Shown here in pieces: positions 26,228 through 35,526 of a stretch of DNA of 64,000 bases; within the stretch, counting starts at the first letter, position 1, and each line of letters begins with the position of its first letter. The notes under the pieces are model-generated. The model searched no databases and had not been told where the DNA came from. It saw only the letters and a list, made by a program, of their open reading frames with translations. The DNA is from Gelidibacter gilvus (GTDB lineage: Bacteria > Bacteroidota > Bacteroidia > Flavobacteriales > Flavobacteriaceae): NCBI RefSeq assembly GCF_004115975.1, contig NZ_SDDZ01000001.1, positions 372,001 through 436,000 on the forward strand. Direction: 5' to 3'. A program made the translations under genes and the position numbers.

Positions 26228-27289
26228 ATGAATGAAGATTTAAGTAAAAATCAACCACCAAGTGATGAGGTTGATTTGGGTCAATTGTTTAATGCGATTG
26301 GAAGGCTTTTTGAACGGTTTTTTCGGTTTATAGGTTCAATATTTACTGCTATATTCAGTGTTATTATATTCATCCTCAAAGTCATAATTGACAACTTTAA
26401 GCTCATTTTTGCAGTCTTGATTGGGGCCTTTATTTTAGGTTATTTTATTGAAAGAAGTCAGCCTGTTGTCTATTCTTCACAACTGCTAGTAAAACCTTAT
26501 TTTGATTCTAAATATCAATTGATAAATAACGTCAATTATTTTAATACATTGATTAAAACACAGGGTTATGAAGAGTTATCAAATGTTTTTAAAATTCCTC
26601 TAGAATCTGCCTTAGAACTAAAATCTTTTGAGGTGAAGCCTGGACCAGAAAGTGATAATGACAAAGCGAAGGCCTATGGCAATTTTCTTGAATCTATTGA
26701 TACATCTAGCGCAAGAACTATTACCTATAAAGAATTTATCCGAAATAGAGATATTTACTCTTCAGTAATTTTCGAGATCAACGTAGAATCAACAAAAAAA
26801 GATATATTTAAAAATCTAGAAGAGGGATTAAATAGAACATTCAGGAACACCTATTCTGAGCGTATGAAACAAAGAAGGGATACCTTAATTGCAATACAGA
26901 AATCAAACATTTTAGCTTCCCTTACCTCAGTTGACTCCCTTAGCAAAGTTTACATTGCGGTTCTTCGAGAAGAATCCCGAAAGGGCGCTACTAAAATTAG
27001 CTTTGGAGAAGGTCTTTCATTCGAACCCGAAAGTAAGTCTAAAACTAAAGAATTTGAGTTGCTCGAAAGAGAAATTGTTCTAAGAAACAAATTAGCGAAA
27101 CTAGATGAAATGAAAGTAGAAGAGGATAGTTTTTTTGATGTTGTGTCTAGTTTTCAAGAGGTAGGTAATATAACTTCCAAGTTTAAGGATAGATACACTA
27201 TCCTTTTTCCACTAATTGGGTTTTTAGTGCTGACCATTATTTTTATGATTAAACGAACCATTAAATATGTTCGAGGTTATGAAAGGTAA
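26228..27289 (+). CDS. Wzz-like chain-length determinant / membrane protein
   Basis: The 353-residue protein has hydrophobic segments near 38-74 (ending LIFAVLIGAFILGYFIERSQ) and again at about 325-342 (ILFPLIGFLVLTIIFMIKR), with a periplasmic region between. That region contains a coiled-coil part (KLAKLDEMKVEEDSFFDVV) and starts with PVVYSSQLLVKPYF, similar to the beta strand after the first helix in Wzz proteins. This two-helix topology is that of polysaccharide co-polymerases, which set glycan chain length. It opens the polysaccharide cluster, overlapping rfbB. Divergence from classical Wzz is large, so the family call rests on topology and context. Confidence 0.65.
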   Translation: MNEDLSKNQPPSDEVDLGQLFNAIGRLFERFFRFIGSIFTAIFSVIIFILKVIIDNFKLIFAVLIGAFILGYFIERSQPVVYSSQLLVKPYFDSKYQLINNVNYFNTLIKTQGYEELSNVFKIPLESALELKSFEVKPGPESDNDKAKAYGNFLESIDTSSARTITYKEFIRNRDIYSSVIFEINVESTKKDIFKNLEEGLNRTFRNTYSERMKQRRDTLIAIQKSNILASLTSVDSLSKVYIAVLREESRKGATKISFGEGLSFEPESKSKTKEFELLEREIVLRNKLAKLDEMKVEEDSFFDVVSSFQEVGNITSKFKDRYTILFPLIGFLVLTIIFMIKRTIKYVRGYER

Positions 27290-28334
27290 AACGTCGATTT
27301 TAATAACAGGAGGAGCCGGTTTTATTGGATCTCATGTTGTTAGATTATTTCTAACTAAATATCCTGACCATCAAATGTATAATCTCGATAACCTTACCTA
27401 TGCTGGAAATTTAGAGAATTTAAAGGATGTTGAGAATCTACCAAACTATACTTTCATAAAAGGTGATATCGTTGACCAAAATTTTATAAACGAGATTTTT
27501 GAAACCTATAAGTTTGATAAGGTCATACATTTAGCGGCGGAGTCTCATGTAGACCGATCTATTGAGGATCCTTTGGCATTTGTAAAAACAAATGTTATAG
27601 GCACGATGAATTTGCTGAATGCTTTTAAAATGCTCTGGAAAGACGATTTTAATGGCAAGCTTTTTTACCATATTAGTACCGATGAGGTTTACGGCAGTTT
27701 AGGTCAAGAAGGATTTTTTACAGAAGAGACGCCTTATGATCCTAATTCACCTTACTCGGCGTCCAAAGCAAGTTCAGATCATTTTGTCAGGGCTTACGGA
27801 GAAACTTATGGATTGCCATATATCATTTCCAATTGTTCAAACAATTATGGGCCTTATCAATTTCCTGAAAAACTAATTCCCTTATTTATCAATAATATTT
27901 TAAGTGGAAAATCACTGCCAGTCTATGGCGACGGCAATTATACTAGAGATTGGCTTTATGTGGAAGATCATGCAGAGGCGATAGATTTGATCTTTCATAA
28001 AGGTAAAATTAATGAAACTTATAATATTGGCGGATTTAACGAATGGAAAAACATTGATTTGATCAACCTTTTGTGTGATAAGATGGATCTTAGATTGGAG
28101 AATGACAAAGGAACTTCCCACAAACTTATTACCTATGTCAAGGATAGGCCAGGACATGATTTAAGGTATGCCATTGATGCCAATAAACTTAAAAAAGAAC
28201 TGGGTTGGGAACCTTCATTAACCTTTGAACAGGGTCTTGCTAAAACTATTGATTGGTATTTAGAGAATGCTACATGGCTCAAAAACGTGACTACTGGCGC
28301 GTATCAATCCTATTATAAAAAGCAATACAGTTAA
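27279..28334 (+). CDS. rfbB: dTDP-glucose 4,6-dehydratase
   Basis: RmlB converts dTDP-glucose to dTDP-4-keto-6-deoxyglucose, the second step to dTDP-L-rhamnose. It is an extended SDR enzyme with the NAD motif [11 protein letters not shown] (residues 10-20), [11 protein letters not shown], the catalytic STDEVYG segment and the YSASK active-site Tyr/Lys near 158-162. The 352-residue length is standard. Two ATGs are possible, 27267 and 27279; [12 protein letters not shown] from 27279 fits the family and overlaps the preceding gene by 11 bases. It leads the rfbBACD block. Confidence 0.97.
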   Translation: MKGKTSILITGGAGFIGSHVVRLFLTKYPDHQMYNLDNLTYAGNLENLKDVENLPNYTFIKGDIVDQNFINEIFETYKFDKVIHLAAESHVDRSIEDPLAFVKTNVIGTMNLLNAFKMLWKDDFNGKLFYHISTDEVYGSLGQEGFFTEETPYDPNSPYSASKASSDHFVRAYGETYGLPYIISNCSNNYGPYQFPEKLIPLFINNILSGKSLPVYGDGNYTRDWLYVEDHAEAIDLIFHKGKINETYNIGGFNEWKNIDLINLLCDKMDLRLENDKGTSHKLITYVKDRPGHDLRYAIDANKLKKELGWEPSLTFEQGLAKTIDWYLENATWLKNVTTGAYQSYYKKQYS

Positions 28335-28335
28335 G

Positions 28336-29193
28336 ATGAAAGGAATTATTTTAGCCGGAGGATCTGGAACGCGATTGCATCCATTAACCTTAGCCATAAG
28401 CAAGCAATTGATGCCCGTCTATGACAAACCCATGATATATTATCCTATATCCACCTTGATATCCTCAGGTATTCGAGAAATTCTGATTATTTCGACACCG
28501 CAAGATTTACCTCTTTTTAAACTACTGTTGGGTGATGGCACTCAATTTGGCTGCGAATTCCATTACGCAGTACAGGAAGAGCCTAAGGGTTTGGCCCAAG
28601 CTTTCCTAATTGGGGAAGAATTTATTGGGAAAGATAAAGTTGCCTTAATCTTGGGTGATAATATCTTTTACGGATCGGGATTGTCTGAGCTACTTCAAGC
28701 CAACAGCAACCCAGATGGAGGTATTATTTATGCTTATCATGTCAATGATCCTGAACGTTATGGGGTGGTTGAGTTTGATGAGAATGGGCATGCTATTTCC
28801 ATAGAAGAAAAACCGATAACCCCAAAATCCAATTATGCTGTTCCTGGAATCTACTTTTATGATAATTCAGTTATTGAAATAGCTAAGAGCATTAAACCTA
28901 GTAAAAGAGGTGAGTTGGAAATTACTGACGTCAATAAGGCGTATTTAAAGCAAGGAAAACTGAGTGTAAGTATTTTGGATAGAGGAACCGCTTGGCTAGA
29001 CACAGGCACCTTTAAATCGCTTATGCAGGCGGCACAGTTTGTCCAAGTAATTGAAGAACGTCAAGGTCTTAAAATAGGCTCAATTGAAGAGGCAGCCTAC
29101 AAAATGGGGTTCATCAATAAAAAACAATTACATGCGTTGGCCGAACCACTTTTAAAAAGTGGCTATGGACAAAATTTGATAGATTTAAAATAA
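28336..29193 (+). CDS. rfbA: Glucose-1-phosphate thymidylyltransferase
   Basis: RmlA makes dTDP-glucose from dTTP and glucose-1-phosphate, the first committed step of dTDP-rhamnose synthesis. The N-terminus [18 protein letters not shown] has the nucleotide-binding G-G-x-G-T-R-L, followed by [25 protein letters not shown], and [15 protein letters not shown]. The 285-residue length is normal. One base separates it from rfbB, and rfbC begins six bases after its stop. Confidence 0.97.
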   Translation: MKGIILAGGSGTRLHPLTLAISKQLMPVYDKPMIYYPISTLISSGIREILIISTPQDLPLFKLLLGDGTQFGCEFHYAVQEEPKGLAQAFLIGEEFIGKDKVALILGDNIFYGSGLSELLQANSNPDGGIIYAYHVNDPERYGVVEFDENGHAISIEEKPITPKSNYAVPGIYFYDNSVIEIAKSIKPSKRGELEITDVNKAYLKQGKLSVSILDRGTAWLDTGTFKSLMQAAQFVQVIEERQGLKIGSIEEAAYKMGFINKKQLHALAEPLLKSGYGQNLIDLK

Positions 29194-29199
29194 GTTATT

Positions 29200-29745
29200 T
29201 TGGGAATAGAAGAGACGAACTTAAAAGATTGTTATTTAATTACGCCAAAAGTTTTTGCAGATGACCGCGGCACTTTTTTTGAAAGTTTCAATAAAAAGCA
29301 ATTTTTAAAATTAACAGGGCTCTCAATTGATTTTGTTCAGGATAACCAATCATTATCCCAAAAGGGGGTGTTAAGAGGGCTACATTTTCAGACCGGAGAT
29401 TTTGGACAGGCAAAATTGGTTCGAGTTATTACCGGCAGTGTTTTGGACGTTGCTGTAGATGTTCGACCGGAATCTAAAACTTTTGGACAGCACTTCTCAA
29501 TGGTTTTGAGTGCCCAAAACAACAAGCAACTATATATTCCACGAGGTTTTGCACATGGATTTTTAGTTTTGGAAGACCATACTATTTTTTCTTATAAATG
29601 CGATAATTACTACAACAAAGCATCTGAAAGTGGAATCATTTTTAATGATCAAACACTCCAGATCGATTGGGGATTTTCAGAATCAGAACTTATTATTTCA
29701 GAAAAAGACAAAGAACTTCCAACGTTTGAAACTCTTTTCAAATGA
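29200..29745 (+). CDS. rfbC: dTDP-4-dehydrorhamnose 3,5-epimerase
   Basis: RmlC epimerises the C3 and C5 positions of the keto sugar. The product of 181 residues shows FADDRGTFFESFN, the signature LRGLHFQ (catalytic His) and YIPRGFAHGFLVLEDHT, with a cupin fold. The gene starts with TTG at 29200; translation from there gives a typical N-terminus (IEETNLKDCYLITPKVF), and no ATG or GTG fits better. The stop overlaps the ATG of rfbD (ATGA type), which indicates translational coupling. Confidence 0.95.
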   Translation: MGIEETNLKDCYLITPKVFADDRGTFFESFNKKQFLKLTGLSIDFVQDNQSLSQKGVLRGLHFQTGDFGQAKLVRVITGSVLDVAVDVRPESKTFGQHFSMVLSAQNNKQLYIPRGFAHGFLVLEDHTIFSYKCDNYYNKASESGIIFNDQTLQIDWGFSESELIISEKDKELPTFETLFK

Positions 29746-30599
29746 AAAAAACAGTCCTTGTCACAGGTGGTAACGGTCAATTGGGACAATGCATCCAAAG
29801 CATTGCCAATCAGTTTCCATCACTTCATTTTTTGTTTGTAGACAAAGACATACTCGATATTACAAATGAAAAGGATGTTCTAGACTTCTTTGAAGCACAT
29901 CATATCCATTGGTGTATTAATTGTGCAGCATATACAGCGGTGGATCATGCTGAAGAAAATCAGGAATTGGCACTTCAGGTTAACGTAGTTGGCGCAAGAA
30001 ATATAGCCAATGCGTGTCAACGGAACGGTAGTAAGTTAATTCAAATATCTACCGATTTTGTTTTTGATGGGAAGAGTTCCAACCCCTACAAAGAAACAGA
30101 TCGTGTTAATCCTCTGGGTGTTTATGGACTGACCAAACTAAATGGAGAAGTTGAGGTTAAAAAGAATTGTCCCTCTTATTTTATTGTAAGAACCTCTTGG
30201 TTGTATTCTGAATTTGGAAATAACTTCATGAAAACAATGCTGAGATTGGGTTCGGAAAAAACTCAGTTAAGCGTTGTCAATGATCAAATAGGTTCCCCAA
30301 CATATGCAATAGATTTAGCCGAAGCGTTGATACAAATAATTCAACTTGATACAGATAATTATGGTATTTACCATTATTCCAATCACGGTCAGATCAGTTG
30401 GTTTGATTTCGCGAAAACTATTTTTGAGCTAACTAACAACGACCTTAGCTTAAACCCAATTCTTTCGAAAGATTATGCGACTTTAGCTGAGAGACCAAAA
30501 TACAGTGTGTTGGATACCTCTAAAATTACTGATGAATTTGCTTTAAAAATTCCATTTTGGAAAGACAGTTTAGCTAATGCGCTTTCTAAGGTAAAATAG
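29742..30599 (+). CDS. rfbD: dTDP-4-dehydrorhamnose reductase
   Basis: RmlD reduces the C4 keto group with NAD(P)H to give dTDP-L-rhamnose. The 285-residue SDR product has VTGGNGQLGQ near 6-15, CAAYTAVDHAEE, STDFVFDG and the YGLTKLNGE active-site helix, followed by RTSWLYSEFGNNFMKTM and DQIGSPTYA. It completes the four-gene rhamnose block, so the nearby glycosyltransferases can be expected to use dTDP-rhamnose for at least one residue of the surface glycan. A gene-free gap of 365 bp follows. Confidence 0.96.
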   Translation: MKKTVLVTGGNGQLGQCIQSIANQFPSLHFLFVDKDILDITNEKDVLDFFEAHHIHWCINCAAYTAVDHAEENQELALQVNVVGARNIANACQRNGSKLIQISTDFVFDGKSSNPYKETDRVNPLGVYGLTKLNGEVEVKKNCPSYFIVRTSWLYSEFGNNFMKTMLRLGSEKTQLSVVNDQIGSPTYAIDLAEALIQIIQLDTDNYGIYHYSNHGQISWFDFAKTIFELTNNDLSLNPILSKDYATLAERPKYSVLDTSKITDEFALKIPFWKDSLANALSKVK

Positions 30600-30964
30600 C
30601 TCACAGTCACCACAATCAATACATGTAATTCACCTTGCAATTAGAAAAAGTACAATTACTGAGATAAAATTTTCGTTATTTTATAGACGTTTCCATGCTT
30701 AGAGAAACTGTAAAACAATGAGGATACAAATTTCTAAATTAGGCACGGCACCAATGCTAAAAACTATTTGTGGCTGTGTTCAATAGTGAATTACATAGGT
30801 TTTAAAGTTTACTCACTAGAAGACAGCTATGAAAAAATGGATATTATTTTCCCGCTGATAGTTCATAAAGAACTGAAAACATTAAGTTTGTCTTCTGATA
30901 AAGTTATGTTTAACTTTTGTGGAGTTATAAACAACAGGTAATAGTTTTACGTCAAATTGTTAAT
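30600..30964. other. Intergenic region, 365 bp, in the polysaccharide cluster
   Basis: A+T-rich, with no open frame I would call a gene and no clear terminator or full promoter; TATGTTTA at 30904-30911 is an imperfect -7-like element before the next gene. The gap separates the conserved rhamnose block from the variable genes and may be a past recombination joint. Confidence 0.4.
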
Positions 30965-31777
30965 ATGGAAGAATATTTTAACGGACAAAAATTATATGGA
31001 GACGACTTCAATAGCGATCAAATAACGCAATGGTATAAGGAGGAAGAGGAAGGTTACTCTAAACTTGACTCAAGGGAATTGATCCTTTTAGATCAGGATA
31101 TATATCTTTATGAGCATATTAATAGGGTTCATGGGTATCAATATTTGGAGAAAAACCGAACGTATAAAAATGTTTTAGGTATAGGATCTGCCACTGGGCA
31201 TGAGTTTTTACCTATTTTAGATAAGATTGAAAATCTATATATTCTTGAACCATCAGATAAACTTAAAGGACAAAAAATAAAAGATAAAACCATTACCTAC
31301 ATCAAGCCACAAATTAACGGTGATATAGTTTTTGAAGATGGTTTTTTTGATTTAGTCACATGTTTTGGGGTGTTACATCATATTCCAAATGTTTCTCATG
31401 TATTGAAAGAAATCCACAGAACGATGAGGAAAGATGGCATATTGCTACTAAGAGAACCCATAGTGTCAATGGGAGACTGGAGACAGCCAAGATATGCGCT
31501 CACCAAGAACGAAAGAGGCCTTCCTGAATCATTTCTTAACGAGCAGTTGAAGCGGTTTGAATTTGACGTCATAAGTAGGAAATACTGCTTTACACTTTCA
31601 ACCTTATTCTCAAGATTAACCCAGAACATACTTTCAAAGCCCATTTATGCTTATAAACCCTATGTTTATTTTGATAAGGTATTATCAAGTGTTTTCAGAA
31701 ATAATGTTAAATATCACACTGAAAACAAGTTTCGAAGGCTTTTTCCTCAATCCGTTTATTTTGTTTTAAAAAAATAG
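30965..31777 (+). CDS. Class I SAM-dependent methyltransferase in the polysaccharide cluster
   Basis: The protein has a degenerate SAM motif I (KNVLGIGSATGHEF near 76-89), an acidic strand-two end (LYILEPSDKLKG), and the later motifs DGFFDLVTCFGVLHHIPNVSHVLKEI and MRKDGILLLREP, typical of Methyltransf_11. It is about 270 residues with ATG 30965 (MEEYFNGQKLYGDDF); the frame is open for 16 codons upstream without a credible start. Within this cluster it probably methylates a sugar or a precursor. Confidence 0.8.
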   Translation: MEEYFNGQKLYGDDFNSDQITQWYKEEEEGYSKLDSRELILLDQDIYLYEHINRVHGYQYLEKNRTYKNVLGIGSATGHEFLPILDKIENLYILEPSDKLKGQKIKDKTITYIKPQINGDIVFEDGFFDLVTCFGVLHHIPNVSHVLKEIHRTMRKDGILLLREPIVSMGDWRQPRYALTKNERGLPESFLNEQLKRFEFDVISRKYCFTLSTLFSRLTQNILSKPIYAYKPYVYFDKVLSSVFRNNVKYHTENKFRRLFPQSVYFVLKK

Positions 31778-31823
31778 ATAATTAATTTCTTGTTAACGAG
31801 ACTAGCTAGATAAATGCTGGTTT

Positions 31824-31852
31824 TTGAGTGAAAATTAAGATCTATAAATTTG
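31824..31852 (+). promoter_or_regulatory. Candidate internal promoter before the Wzx-like gene
   Basis: TTG (31824-31826), an 18-bp spacer and TAAATTTG (31845-31852) fit the Flavobacterium consensus well. The -7 element ends four bases before the ATG at 31857, so a leaderless transcript is implied. Confidence 0.55.
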
Positions 31853-31856
31853 CTAT

Positions 31857-33194
31857 ATGATTAAAAGAATATTTATTGTTGCACTATTAACAGGATTTTC
31901 TCAAATCATATCATTGGTCTCTGTTGGTTTTTTAAAATCGCTGGATCAATCACTTGTTTATGACATTGGAAATTTTGAATCTCTTGTTGTTATTTTTACT
32001 GCAATTATAGCATTAGGCCTTCAATTGGTTACCGTAAGAGATATAGCATTAGCTGATAAATGGCAAAAAATCTTAATAAATAGTCAGAGAGATCGCTTTA
32101 CTTTTTCGTTGCTCATTTTTGTAAGTATCATCTGTTTTGATTTGTTTTTTAAAGAAATCAAACTGGACCATCTTTTATTCTATGTAGTGATCCCCTTAAT
32201 AGCTTTAAATTCAGATTATTCATTTTATGGTAAGGGAGAGCCCGTAAAAGGTGCTTTTCTGTCTTTTTTAAGAGTTTTTATTCTATCCATATTTATTATT
32301 TTAAGTGTCGTGTTCGATAATGAATACGTCAAGATCACCTATATCATAACAGTACTGTTAACTTATTTGTTAGTAGGATTGCTCTCTTCCTATTTTAATA
32401 AGCAAACTTATTTTTTGATGCCTAAAAAAGATTTTTATAAGTCTTATTATGCCTCATTCAATGTGGGTATTGCTTCTTTCGCACTTGTTTTTTTTGGTTT
32501 GGGTATTGTTTCTTTTGCAAGTTTCTTTTTTACCGAACACGCCATTGCAAATGCGTATCTCTTATTAAAAATTTATGTTTTTTATATTGGTATCAAAAGA
32601 TTGCTCGTGCAAATTCTGTTTAAAGAACTTACCGATGGAGATTTGGTGAAATATGTTGATCAAATTGGAGTTTTTGTTTCCATAGCTGTGATCATAGTCT
32701 TTTATTATTACCCTGAGTTTTCAATTAAATTTTTCACTAAGGATTATCAGAAATCATTGGATAGTATGATATACTTGCTACCAGCCATCTTTTTCACATC
32801 GATATCCTTTGCTGGATCACTAGAATTAATTTTAAAGAATAAAGACAAAATTTATGCTCTCGGATTTATTTTTGGTGCTGTTGTAGTATTGGTATTAGTT
32901 TTTATTTTCAGTTTTGTAGACAACACAAACGAATCCTATATTTATTTAGCTATTTCCATAGGCGAATTGTGCGCTATTTTAATCCATGGTTGGGGTTTGG
33001 GCAAGTTCAAGTTTTTTAAAGATAGAGCCTTATATTTCATCCCAAGTGCTGTTGTATTGGTGACACTGAATTTTCTATTAATGATGTTAAACTCTAAATT
33101 AATCTCATTGATATCATTTGTGGCCATAGTATCCGTTTATATATTACTAATTTTGAAAAATAAAATTGGTAAGAAGGTCAATATTGAAAATTAG
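31857..33194 (+). CDS. Wzx-like polysaccharide flippase (MOP superfamily)
   Basis: A 445-residue polytopic membrane protein with about 12 hydrophobic helices distributed over its length and few charged residues, in the layout of Wzx/RfbX flippases that move undecaprenyl-linked repeat units across the inner membrane. Helices such as FIVALLTGFSQIISLVSVGF at the N-terminus, LLFYVVIPLIALNSDYSFY and SFALVFFGLGIVSFASFFF support this. Codon use is strongly A+T-biased compared with the flanking housekeeping genes, as is common for transferred glycan clusters. Sequence motifs in this family are weak, so the call is by topology and position next to a polymerase-like gene. Confidence 0.78.
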   Translation: MIKRIFIVALLTGFSQIISLVSVGFLKSLDQSLVYDIGNFESLVVIFTAIIALGLQLVTVRDIALADKWQKILINSQRDRFTFSLLIFVSIICFDLFFKEIKLDHLLFYVVIPLIALNSDYSFYGKGEPVKGAFLSFLRVFILSIFIILSVVFDNEYVKITYIITVLLTYLLVGLLSSYFNKQTYFLMPKKDFYKSYYASFNVGIASFALVFFGLGIVSFASFFFTEHAIANAYLLLKIYVFYIGIKRLLVQILFKELTDGDLVKYVDQIGVFVSIAVIIVFYYYPEFSIKFFTKDYQKSLDSMIYLLPAIFFTSISFAGSLELILKNKDKIYALGFIFGAVVVLVLVFIFSFVDNTNESYIYLAISIGELCAILIHGWGLGKFKFFKDRALYFIPSAVVLVTLNFLLMMLNSKLISLISFVAIVSVYILLILKNKIGKKVNIEN

Positions 33195-33215
33195 TTGGAA
33201 TATAGAAATTAATAG

Positions 33216-34424
33216 ATGAGTGCGGAACGATCAAGAATAAAAATTCAACCAGCAGCTTCGATATTTATGATTATCGTTCTTGCGTTATTTCTCTTTGATA
33301 GAGGGTTCTCCAAACTACCGCTTAAAGGACCTTTATATGTGCACGACTTTCTACTCATTTTGGCTACAATGGTTGCCTTGGTAAGAACAAAGTTAACTTT
33401 TAAATTTCCGTCGATTTTCTTATTATGTCTTATTTCAATAATTTATTTAGTAAAATCAATATTTTTCTTTGACTTAGGCGGGGATTATTTAATTTATTTA
33501 TTCCGGCAGTTTTTTCTATTTTTCTATCTTATATGCTGCTATATAATAGCTAATAAAGTGTTCGAAACACCTGAAAACATTGATAAGGCAATTGCTATTA
33601 TCAAAAAAATTGCTTTTTGGTCTATTGTATTTCAGTTAATTTACTTTGCATACCTATATGCTACTGTTCCAAATTACTCACCGTTAACAACGTTTTCATA
33701 TTATTCGTCTGTTGTTGTGATGGGTGTATTGACTTATGGTGCCTATGCTTTGGTGTTTTTTAATGGTTCCAAAAGAGCTTTGGTGTTTTTAATGGCCTTA
33801 ATAATTTCTGGGCTTTTAGGTCACGCATCTTCTTTCTTCGCCTTGTTTGTAATGCTTTTGATCCATTTCTATATTTCATTTACCCCAAAGGTTAGATTTA
33901 TTACTGCTGGTGTGTTATTGGTGATATTGGTACTTTTGTTTCAATTACCTCAGTTTAATGATAATAATGCTACTTGGAGAATCATCTATTGGTCGCAAGT
34001 AGTACATAGGGCCGTTATTGATAATTTTATGATTTTTGGTGATGGTTTCGGAAGGCCTTACATGTCTTTGGAAGATGCTAAAGTATTTACCAGACAAATT
34101 AATTCTTCATTTATGGAAACTGGGGTTAATTATAAATATGAAAGATGGGTAACTCCGCCGCACAATTCATTTCTAACTATTATTCATCATATTGGCGTGG
34201 TGCCTCTGTTACTTTTATTTCTGCCAATAAAAGGATTATTCAGTCAAATATTTATCGAAAGTAGATCGATGGACAAGGATCGTTTATTCTTGTTTTTCAC
34301 ATTATGGGGATTAATAATATGGGTGTTTTTTAATGTTATTTTAGAGTTGCCTCATTCTGCCATATACTTTTGGCTCATTTACTTTACATACATTTTTTAT
34401 GAAAAAAGAACGTCAAAAGAATAA
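33216..34424 (+). CDS. Wzy/WaaL-like O-antigen polymerase or ligase (copy 1)
   Basis: A 402-residue integral membrane protein with about 10-12 helices and a large loop near residues 265-320 that ends in the motif TPPHNSFLTIIHHIGVVPL. A P-H-N-x-F sequence before a late helix is typical of O-antigen ligase/polymerase proteins. It resembles the product at 41370-42563 along the loop (IFGDGFG, then A/P-P-H-N-S-F-L), so the two are probably paralogues. It is 21 bases after the flippase gene and overlaps the next gene by 26 bases. Polymerase and ligase functions cannot be told apart from sequence. Confidence 0.8.
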   Translation: MSAERSRIKIQPAASIFMIIVLALFLFDRGFSKLPLKGPLYVHDFLLILATMVALVRTKLTFKFPSIFLLCLISIIYLVKSIFFFDLGGDYLIYLFRQFFLFFYLICCYIIANKVFETPENIDKAIAIIKKIAFWSIVFQLIYFAYLYATVPNYSPLTTFSYYSSVVVMGVLTYGAYALVFFNGSKRALVFLMALIISGLLGHASSFFALFVMLLIHFYISFTPKVRFITAGVLLVILVLLFQLPQFNDNNATWRIIYWSQVVHRAVIDNFMIFGDGFGRPYMSLEDAKVFTRQINSSFMETGVNYKYERWVTPPHNSFLTIIHHIGVVPLLLLFLPIKGLFSQIFIESRSMDKDRLFLFFTLWGLIIWVFFNVILELPHSAIYFWLIYFTYIFYEKRTSKE

Positions 34425-35526
34425 GATCTTATTTCTAATACAACTACCACCTCCAATTCATGGCGTCTCTGTTATAAATGAACATATCTACAATTTAGAT
34501 ATTTTTAATGGCCCTTTTAGAAAGGATGAAGTTGAGCTCAAATTCTCAAATAACCTTGAAACACTTTCCCAATTAAGTTTTGAAAAGATATTTCGAACTT
34601 TTAAAATTGCCTATAGTTTAATTAAGAAATGCATCACGTTTAGACCAAACTTTATTTATTTTACAATTTCCCCAGCCAACAATACCTTTTATAGAGATTT
34701 ACTGTATGTGCTCATTATTAAAGTAATGCGAGTACATCCAATTTACCATTTACATGGTAAAGGAATTGCTGATAACATTACTAAACATGGGTTTTTATTG
34801 AAAATTTACAGATGGGTATTTAATAATGCCACTATAATCCATCTCTCAGATGGACTGTTGGCTAGTGAAATAACCCCGCTGAATTTAACCAACACCAAAA
34901 CCTATACACTTCAAAATGGAATTAAAAAAGTAGAAGGTTCTTCGTCTTTTAAATTAGAGGAAAAAGAGGATGATATTCTGTTTTTATCCAATTTATTCCC
35001 TTCTAAAGGTATATTTGTTCTTTTAGAAGCATTACAATTGGTCGTTAAAAAACGGCCATTAATAAAAGTGAATATTGTTGGTGACACTGTAAATGCAGAT
35101 ATTTTGCAAAAGGTAAATGATAAGATAGAGTCGTCCGGATTAAAGAAAAATGTCATTATCCATGGTTCAAAAACTGGTTCTCAGAAGAATGCCTTTTTTG
35201 AATCGTCAAAAATATTTGTACACCCAACGCTTAATGACGCGTTTCCATTAGTCATTTTAGAGGCCTTACAATACGGACTTCCGGTAATTTCTACCTTTGA
35301 GGGGGCTATCCCGGAAATTATTGATCAAAATACAGGAGTTCTTTTGCCCAAAAACCAGCCTAAGATGTTAGCTGATGAAATTGTAAAGATGCTTGACAAT
35401 ACGCCTAAATTGATTAAAATGAGCGCCAACTGTCGCACTCAGTTTAGCGAATATTATTCACTAGATCGTTTTGACAGGAATCTTAATGTTATTTTTGAAG
35501 CTATATTAGAAGAAGCATATGTTTGA
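34399..35526 (+). CDS. Family 4-type glycosyltransferase
   Basis: A GT-B fold glycosyltransferase of 375 residues. The N-terminal domain begins LFLIQLPPPIHGVSVINEHI, with YHLHGKGIADNI in the middle; the C-terminal domain shows ILFLSNLFPSKGIFVLLEAL and the donor-binding motif HPTLNDAFPLVILEALQYGL, which fits the E-x7-E pattern, then PVISTFEGAIPEII. It should act at the cytosolic face of the inner membrane, adding one sugar to the lipid-linked repeat unit; donor and acceptor are unknown. It overlaps both neighbours (26 bases upstream, 8 bases downstream). Confidence 0.85.
   Translation: MKKERQKNKILFLIQLPPPIHGVSVINEHIYNLDIFNGPFRKDEVELKFSNNLETLSQLSFEKIFRTFKIAYSLIKKCITFRPNFIYFTISPANNTFYRDLLYVLIIKVMRVHPIYHLHGKGIADNITKHGFLLKIYRWVFNNATIIHLSDGLLASEITPLNLTNTKTYTLQNGIKKVEGSSSFKLEEKEDDILFLSNLFPSKGIFVLLEALQLVVKKRPLIKVNIVGDTVNADILQKVNDKIESSGLKKNVIIHGSKTGSQKNAFFESSKIFVHPTLNDAFPLVILEALQYGLPVISTFEGAIPEIIDQNTGVLLPKNQPKMLADEIVKMLDNTPKLIKMSANCRTQFSEYYSLDRFDRNLNVIFEAILEEAYV

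Noticed and set aside
30600-30964. JUMPStart or other known operon-polarity element upstream of the glycan genes
   Set aside because: No GGCGGTAG-type ops core was found, and such elements are not established for this phylum.
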